From contig CAZXQZ010000160.1 of assembly GCA_964642445.1 (NCBI GenBank), positions 1 through 10,545 of the forward strand: 10,545 nt of DNA, read 5' to 3'. The translations under genes were made by a program, and so were the position numbers. Numbering within the stretch: position 1 is the first letter of the stretch; each line of letters starts with the position of its first letter. The DNA is from SSC4 sp964642445. GTDB taxonomy: Bacteria; Chloroflexota; Anaerolineae; SSC4; Amarolineaceae. Positions 6,793-10,545 of the stretch are shown here, in pieces. The notes beneath the pieces were generated by a model, which saw only the letters and a list, made by a program, of their open reading frames with translations, ran no database searches and was not told the DNA's origin.

Positions 6793-6866
6793 TACCCCAG
6801 AGGCGACTCGAACGCCTGGCCTTCTCCTCCGCAGGGAGACGCTCTAATCCACTGAGCTACTGGGGC
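6793..6866 (-). tRNA. tRNA-Arg, anticodon GCG
   Basis: The 74-nt sequence folds into a full cloverleaf. The acceptor GCCCCAG pairs with CTGGGGT (last pair G-U). The D arm is GCTC/GAGC, the anticodon stem TCTCC/GGAGA with loop CTGCGGA, the variable loop 5 nt, and the T arm AGGCG/CGCCT with loop TTCGAGT. T33 fixes the anticodon as GCG, reading CGC and CGU. A20 in the D loop and C35 are known arginine identity elements, and the discriminator base is A. The CCA end is not encoded (A is followed by CCT). It has its own promoter and terminator. The GCG anticodon is unusual in bacteria, which mostly use inosine-modified ACG for these codons. Confidence 0.93.
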
Positions 6867-6883
6867 GTATCAGGTACGGCGCC

Positions 6884-6912
6884 ATTCTAGCACAAAGGTC
6901 GCTGCGTGCCAA
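6884..6912 (-). promoter_or_regulatory. Sigma-70 type promoter of the tRNA-Arg gene
   Basis: TTGGCA (6912-6907), a 17-bp spacer and TAGAAT (6889-6884) on the minus strand place the start about 10 nt before the mature tRNA 5' end at 6866. Its -10 is identical to that of the LLM operon promoter. Confidence 0.7.
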
Positions 6913-6927
6913 ATCTCGGGATTACAT

Positions 6928-6982
6928 TAACCACAGAGAGCACAGAGGACACACAGAAGTGGTGTTTACCTCTGTTCTGTGA
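6928..6982 (-). repeat. CACAGAG-type intergenic repeat with hairpin, downstream of the asparagine synthase gene
   Basis: The plus strand reads ACCACAGAGAGCACAGAGG at 6930-6948, followed by ACACACAGA and, 20 bases after the first block, CCTCTGTTCTGTG (6969-6981). ACAGAGG (6942-6948) pairs with CCTCTGT (6969-6975). The element starts about 30 bp after the stop codon at 7011, so it could act at the 3' end of the lasso-type operon. From memory, CACAGAG-rich segments of this kind recur between genes in many environmental genomes; their function is not known to me. Confidence 0.6.
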
Positions 6983-7010
6983 TTGACCAGGGCGATGGGA
7001 TTGCGCAGCA

Positions 7011-8864
7011 CTATGCGACTTGAAAGGCCGCTTGCCACAGCTGCGTGGTCAAAACGGCGGTCAGGTAGGGGGCCAGGTTTGTTTTGCCTGTTTGATGTTC
7101 CTGGCGGTACGCCTGCACTGCGTCGGTACGGAACCACCCGGTGGCGGCCAGGGTGCGCGGCGCGATGGATTCTTCGACCCAATCGGGCAGGCGCGCCTGC
7201 CGCCACCACAGAGTGTGCGGCGACGCCAGACCCTGTTTGGGCCGCCGCACGATGGCCGGCGGCAGCAGCGGGGCATACACCTGGCGCAGCAGCCATTTTT
7301 CGGGCTGTCCCCAACGCGCCCGCCACCGCTCGGGCCAGCGCATGACGGTTTCCCACAGGGTGGTGTCCAGGTAGGGTACACGCGCTTCGACGCTGTGGGC
7401 CATGCTCATGGTGTCGACTTCGGCGTTGATGAAATCGGGCAGGCGGCTGCTTGTCTCGACCATTTGCAGCTGTGAGAGTGCAGCGGCTACCGCCAAATCG
7501 CTGCCCCACCAATCCTCCAGGTTGTGGCCCGGTACCGCGTCGATCAGCAAGGCCGCCGCCGGTCGATCGCCGATACGCTGCCAGGCCACGAAACGCGCCG
7601 CGGCGCCCCCGTCTGTCAGCAGCGCGCGGCGGGCACCGGCCGACATCGGCAGCCGGGTCAGGCGACGGCGCGCGGTGAGCGGCAGTGGCTGCAGCCAACG
7701 CACCAGGCGGTCGCCGCGGTACCAGCCATAGCCGGCAAACAGCTCGTCAGCGCCTTCGCCGGTGAGGATGACTTTGAGCCCCGCGGCATGGCACGCTGCG
7801 TACAGCCGAAAGAGCGGCAGAAACGTGGCCGAGGCCAGCGGCTGCTCCAGGTGCCAGACCGCCTGTGGCAGGCAGTCGAAATCGGCCAGCGTGAATGAGA
7901 TCGGGTGGTGCTGCGTGGACAGGTGCCGGGCGCCCATTGCGGCGTACAGCTGCTCGTCATACTGGGGCGCGCCGGGCACGTCGAAGCCGATGCTGAACGT
8001 GTGCACCGCTTCCGGATGCAGCTGGCACATCAACGCAACCAGCCCTGTGCTGTCCAGCCCACCGCTCAACAAGGCTCCCACGGGCACGTCACTCTGCAGG
8101 TGATTTTCCACCGCACCGCTGAGCAGTCCACGCAGCCGGTCGACCGCCTCGGCCACCGTACGCGGCGCCTCGCCCTGTGGCGCTGCCGGTACTTCCCAAT
8201 ACGCGTGCAGCGACCAGGTGCCCGCCGCCCGGTCGATGCGCAGGCTGTGGGCTGGCGGCAGCTTGTGGATGCCTTCGAAGAGGGTTTGTGGACCGGGCAC
8301 AAAACCGATGCTGAGCAGGTCGCTCAGGGCCGGCCGGTTCAGCCGGCGCGGCACGCCAGGCACAGCCAGCAGCGCCTTGATTTCGGACGCAAACACGAAG
8401 AAGCCGTCGTGCACGGTGTAATAGAGCGGTTTGATGCCAAATCGATCACGCGCCAGCCACACCTGCTGGGTGCGGGCGTCCCACACGGCCAGGGCAAACA
8501 TGCCGTGCAGGCGCTGCGCCGCATCCGGACCCCAGACACGGTAGGCATGCAGGATCACTTCGGTGTCGCACGTGGTGCGAAACGTGGCGCCCCGGGCGGC
8601 GAGGTCACGCCGGAGGGCCGGGTAGTTGTAGATTTCGCCGTTCTGGACCACCACCGTGTTCCCGTCGGACGAGACAACCGGTTGATGGCCGCCGCTGAGG
8701 TCGATGATGCTAAGCCGGCGTGCACCGAGCCCGCAGTCCTGGTCTGCCCAAATACCGCGGTCATCGGGTCCACGGTGTACCAGCGTACCGGTCATCGCAT
8801 GCAGCCACGATGCATCGACGGGTGCCCCAGGTCCCAACCGCACGATACCGGCAATGCCACACAT
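7011..8864 (-). CDS. Asparagine synthetase (glutamine-hydrolysing)-type ligase; lasso cyclase (C) candidate
   Basis: The 617-residue product has a full class-II glutamine amidotransferase domain (about 1-215), with the nucleophile Cys2 in MCGIAG, RGPDDRG at 31-37 and NGEIYN at 75-80. An ATP-pyrophosphatase synthetase domain follows, with the PP-loop SGGLDS at 267-272, GEGADELFAGY at 369-379, DTMSMAHSVEARVPYLD at 484-500 and RRPKQG at 540-545. It is an intact AsnB-like enzyme that adenylates a carboxylate and couples it to an amine. Its neighbours B2 and B1 suggest it closes a lasso-type macrolactam on a peptide. However, glutaminase residues are retained, so a free-ammonia amidation role is not excluded. 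The ATG at 8864 is 9 bp beyond the B2 stop, with only a weak GAG upstream, consistent with coupled translation. The AsnB-type assignment is certain; the cyclase role is inferred from context. Confidence 0.92.
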   Translation of the reverse strand: MCGIAGIVRLGPGAPVDASWLHAMTGTLVHRGPDDRGIWADQDCGLGARRLSIIDLSGGHQPVVSSDGNTVVVQNGEIYNYPALRRDLAARGATFRTTCDTEVILHAYRVWGPDAAQRLHGMFALAVWDARTQQVWLARDRFGIKPLYYTVHDGFFVFASEIKALLAVPGVPRRLNRPALSDLLSIGFVPGPQTLFEGIHKLPPAHSLRIDRAAGTWSLHAYWEVPAAPQGEAPRTVAEAVDRLRGLLSGAVENHLQSDVPVGALLSGGLDSTGLVALMCQLHPEAVHTFSIGFDVPGAPQYDEQLYAAMGARHLSTQHHPISFTLADFDCLPQAVWHLEQPLASATFLPLFRLYAACHAAGLKVILTGEGADELFAGYGWYRGDRLVRWLQPLPLTARRRLTRLPMSAGARRALLTDGGAAARFVAWQRIGDRPAAALLIDAVPGHNLEDWWGSDLAVAAALSQLQMVETSSRLPDFINAEVDTMSMAHSVEARVPYLDTTLWETVMRWPERWRARWGQPEKWLLRQVYAPLLPPAIVRRPKQGLASPHTLWWRQARLPDWVEESIAPRTLAATGWFRTDAVQAYRQEHQTGKTNLAPYLTAVLTTQLWQAAFQVA

Positions 8865-8873
8865 AAGCGCTGC

Positions 8874-9362
8874 TCAGTCCGCCGTGGACGCTGCAGGGGG
8901 ATAGTGGTAAACGACGACGAAGGGCGCGTAATCGCCGGCTAGCTCGTGATAGGGCTCACCGTGCAGTGTCAGCCAGGCATGCCCGCCGATGCCCTCGGAC
9001 TTGCGGCGCACCCCAAACTGGATGACGACCGGCAGCCCGGCACGGCGCAGGAAGTGATACCGCAGCAGGGACCGGTGCAGGCAGATACCCAGCGCAGTCG
9101 CGCGATCGAGATAGGCCACCGCATCGGCGATGCGGCGCACGGTGTCGGGTGGCAGATCCAGATCGACGGTGGGCGTAATCTGCTGCAGGAAGTCGGGTAG
9201 CGGCACGCCGTGCATCGCCGTATCGAGGCCGCGGCTGAACTGCCAGGCCTCGCGCCAGAGCCGGCGCTGGCTGGATGAGGGCAGCGCACCGAACAAGGTT
9301 CCAGCTGTGACGATCAAACGGCGCAGCCTCGGTGTCCAGGTCAGGCGACTAGCGTGCGACAA
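8874..9362 (-). CDS. Lasso peptide biosynthesis B2 protein (transglutaminase-like leader peptidase)
   Basis: Starting at the TTG at 9362 the product has 162 residues, the usual size for B2 proteins. The core motif is GICLHRSLLRYHFLRRAGLP with C94 as candidate nucleophile, then FGVRRKSEGIGGHAW with H128, and E140 in GEPYHEL as a likely third member of the triad. Known B2 enzymes are cysteine proteases that cut the leader from the precursor peptide, guided by B1. The N-terminal half has the helical, Trp/Arg-rich character of the family. The start is uncertain. The TTG has GAGGGG upstream and overlaps the end of B1 by 14 nt; longer frames extend into a Trp/Pro-rich stretch that is an artefact of overlap with B1. 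No B1-B2 fusion is seen. Confidence 0.87.
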   Translation of the reverse strand: MSHASRLTWTPRLRRLIVTAGTLFGALPSSSQRRLWREAWQFSRGLDTAMHGVPLPDFLQQITPTVDLDLPPDTVRRIADAVAYLDRATALGICLHRSLLRYHFLRRAGLPVVIQFGVRRKSEGIGGHAWLTLHGEPYHELAGDYAPFVVVYHYPPAASTAD

Positions 9363-9645
9363 CCAGCCCCTCGCTCGCCAGCGCCTGTCCCAGGTCGACC
9401 AAATCGGCGGCCACGGTGGTGACCTGGTCGGGGATCTGGCAGTAGTCGGCCAGGGCGGTCGCGTGGCTGGCCAGGGGGGTCGTGCCATCGAGACGCTCCC
9501 AGAGCCACGTCCCGGTGTCGTTCAGTGAAAAGGTCATGCCGGTGTTCAGATTGATCAAAATCGCTTCATTGGCAACGACCTGGTAGGCAGCGTGCGGTGC
9601 ACGGGCCAGCACCGAGGTCGGCTGGATATTCAGCTTTGCACTCAC
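9349..9645 (-). CDS. PqqD-family peptide chaperone (lasso B1 / RRE protein)
   Basis: The 98-residue product matches the PqqD/RiPP-recognition-element fold in size and pattern. It has an N-terminal beta region (VLARAPHAAYQVVANEAILINLNTG), the LNDTGTWLWERLDGTTP segment near 41-57 that is a hallmark of the family, and a C-terminal helix ending LGQALASEGLVVA. Such proteins bind the leader peptide of a ribosomal precursor and present it to the peptidase and ligase. I chose the GTG at 9645 because AGGAG (9656-9652) lies exactly 6 nt upstream. The ATG at 9651 directly abuts that site and would be poorly placed, and a TTG at 9696 would overlap the promoter. It heads the B1-B2-C operon and is divergent from the kinase gene. 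Family assignment is strong. Confidence 0.88.
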   Translation of the reverse strand: MSAKLNIQPTSVLARAPHAAYQVVANEAILINLNTGMTFSLNDTGTWLWERLDGTTPLASHATALADYCQIPDQVTTVAADLVDLGQALASEGLVVAR

Positions 9646-9665
9646 GGTCATCTCCTGCTGTGAAT

Positions 9666-9693
9666 TTGCCGGTTTGTCCTGTCTGGTTATACT
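9666..9693 (+). promoter_or_regulatory. Promoter of the HPr-kinase-like gene (predicted leaderless start)
   Basis: On the plus strand TTGCCG (9666-9671) and TATACT (9688-9693) are 16 bp apart. Position +1 is expected near 9700, only about three bases before the ATG at 9703, and there is no Shine-Dalgarno sequence before that ATG. The transcript is therefore probably leaderless or nearly so. Confidence 0.55.
9686..9691 (-). promoter_or_regulatory. -10 element of the B1-B2-C operon, overlapping the divergent -10
   Basis: The minus strand reads TATAAC at 9691-9686, overlapping the plus-strand TATACT by four bases. The predicted start near 9679 leaves a leader of about 34 nt containing AGGAG (9656-9652) before the GTG at 9645. 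The -35 region (agtgat at 17 bp) is poor, so this direction may be weaker or need activation. Confidence 0.45.
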
Positions 9694-9702
9694 CAACGGT
9701 CT

Positions 9703-10545
9703 ATGGCGATCACTGTTTTGTTACACCACGTTGCGGTCCGTATCAGCAGCCCCGATGAAGACATCGAGCGCCGCGTGACGCGTATCTTCCAACCGTTCAT
9801 CACTACGCCGCTCCCACCCGACCTGGAGGTCACAGTGCACCGCATGGTGGAGCCGCTGCCGGCCCCGGCGGGCACACCGGTTATTCAGGAACCGGGCCGC
9901 CTGGCCTATTACCTGGCGGGTGATCAGCTCATCGCGCACTTCATGCGCTGGGGTCAGCTGCACGTCGACCTGGCGCACGGTCGTTACACGGCCTACCTGT
10001 CGCCGTTGGGTCTCGACACCTTCAGCGTGCTCGAAGACATGCTGATCATTGGCCTGGCACCGCTGCTGCGGCGGCGTGGCCTGTTTACAATCCATGCCTT
10101 TGCAGCGGCACTGCAGGACCGGGCTGTGCTGCTGGTGGGTGGCATGGGTGCGGGCAAAACCACCACCGGCATCAGCCTGCTGCGGGCGGGCTGGTCGCTG
10201 CTGTCCAACGACAGCCCGCTGCTCTGCCTGGAGGACGATCGCCTGCTGGTCGCCGCATACCCCGGCCTGCTCAGCGCACACGATGACAGCCTGGCCTGGT
10301 TCCCCGAGCTGACCAGTGTTTTGGATGGCCCCGCTGCCCGGCACGAGCATACGCGTCTGAAGCGCCTGTTTGCCGCCGAGGATATCTACCCCAACGTGTG
10401 GGCCCGGCGCGCTGCCCCAGCGGCGGTCTGTTTTCCCGAAGTGGTGCCCGGTCTGGCGCAAAGTTACCTGGAACCGGTCAGCAGTCGCCAGGCCCTGGTG
10501 ACGATCATGCCGCAAAGCATCGAAAACTGGGACCGCGCGCTGGTC
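9703..10545 (+). CDS. HPr kinase-like P-loop protein (lasso tailoring kinase candidate), 3' end missing
   Basis: An open frame of 281 codons starts at the ATG at 9703 and is still open at the right edge. The N-terminal part (1-130) resembles the accessory region of HprK-like proteins found beside lasso genes. The sequence then reads LFTIHAFAAALQDRAVLLVG, the Walker A motif GGMGAGKT at 146-153, and LLSNDSPLLC around 166-175, which corresponds to the acidic metal-binding segment of HPr kinase. In lasso clusters such as that of paeninodin, homologous kinases phosphorylate the C-terminal residue of the precursor; a role in peptide phosphorylation here is inference from neighbourhood. No PTS genes are nearby to suggest classical HPr control. 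It is the only plus-strand gene and is divergent from B1, with its own predicted promoter. The missing 3' part prevents a length comparison. Confidence 0.85.
   Translation, partial: MAITVLLHHVAVRISSPDEDIERRVTRIFQPFITTPLPPDLEVTVHRMVEPLPAPAGTPVIQEPGRLAYYLAGDQLIAHFMRWGQLHVDLAHGRYTAYLSPLGLDTFSVLEDMLIIGLAPLLRRRGLFTIHAFAAALQDRAVLLVGGMGAGKTTTGISLLRAGWSLLSNDSPLLCLEDDRLLVAAYPGLLSAHDDSLAWFPELTSVLDGPAARHEHTRLKRLFAAEDIYPNVWARRAAPAAVCFPEVVPGLAQSYLEPVSSRQALVTIMPQSIENWDRALV

Noticed and set aside
7905..8942. 345-codon plus-strand open frame
   Set aside because: It lies entirely opposite the asparagine synthase and B2 genes, whose motifs are unambiguous, and has no recognisable domain.
9363..9488. N-terminal extension of the B2 frame
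   Set aside because: This Pro/Trp-rich stretch is the out-of-frame reading of B1 and is unlike any B2 protein.
9646..9696. Longer B1 starting at TTG 9696
   Set aside because: It would begin upstream of the predicted transcription start and lacks a ribosome-binding site, whereas GTG 9645 has AGGAG at 6 nt.
9721..10515. 264-codon open frame on the minus strand opposite the kinase
   Set aside because: It is antisense to a frame with a clear Walker A motif and HprK-like features; its composition (Gln/His/Arg-rich, no family motif) is typical of an antisense shadow in GC-rich DNA.
6793..10545. RiPP locus as an integrative island inserted at the tRNA-Arg
   Set aside because: Integrases usually use the tRNA 3' end, but the locus lies on the 5' side; no integrase or duplicated tRNA 3' fragment was seen.
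1..10545. CRISPR array or insertion sequence
   Set aside because: No regularly spaced direct repeats and no transposase-like frame or terminal inverted repeats with target duplication were found by eye.

Overview
The window is a GC-rich bacterial chromosome segment with consensus sigma-70 type promoters, clear Shine-Dalgarno sites and a bacterial primary-type sigma factor. The gene content (LLM-class flavin/F420-type oxidoreductase, CoxM-CoxS fusion, DUF4139 exported protein, AsnB/B1/B2/HprK-like group) and several short intergenic repeats point to an environmental lineage such as Chloroflexota. That assignment is inference. Almost everything is on the minus strand; only the last gene is on the plus strand.

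Left part (1-2776, minus): an operon of an LLM-class oxidoreductase, a fused FAD-binding/[2Fe-2S] subunit, and the start of a xanthine dehydrogenase-family molybdopterin subunit that runs off the left edge. The genes overlap or are 12 bp apart. A strong promoter (TTGACG-17-TAGAAT) precedes the operon, and a perfect 14-bp hairpin lies just upstream of it.

Middle (2940-6639, minus): a group-2-like sigma-70 factor with a palindrome-rich 5' leader; a 516-bp intergenic stretch holding hairpins and repeat-like sequence but no credible gene; a secreted DUF4139 protein; and an orphan OmpR/PhoB response regulator with its own promoter (TTGCAC-17-TACAAT).

Next (6744-6912, minus): a tRNA-Arg with the uncommon anticodon GCG, with its own promoter and a textbook rho-independent terminator.

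Right part (7011-10545): a lasso-peptide-type RiPP biosynthetic group. On the minus strand lie a PqqD-like recognition protein (B1), a Cys-His transglutaminase-like peptidase (B2) and an asparagine synthetase-type ATP-dependent ligase (cyclase candidate, C). An HPr-kinase-like P-loop protein, cut by the right edge, is transcribed divergently. Together they suggest leader recognition, leader cleavage, macrolactam closure and possibly phosphorylation of a peptide whose precursor gene is not in the window. The divergent genes appear to share one compact control region with overlapping, oppositely oriented -10 hexamers, and the kinase transcript is predicted to be leaderless or nearly so. This group is the most interesting system here.
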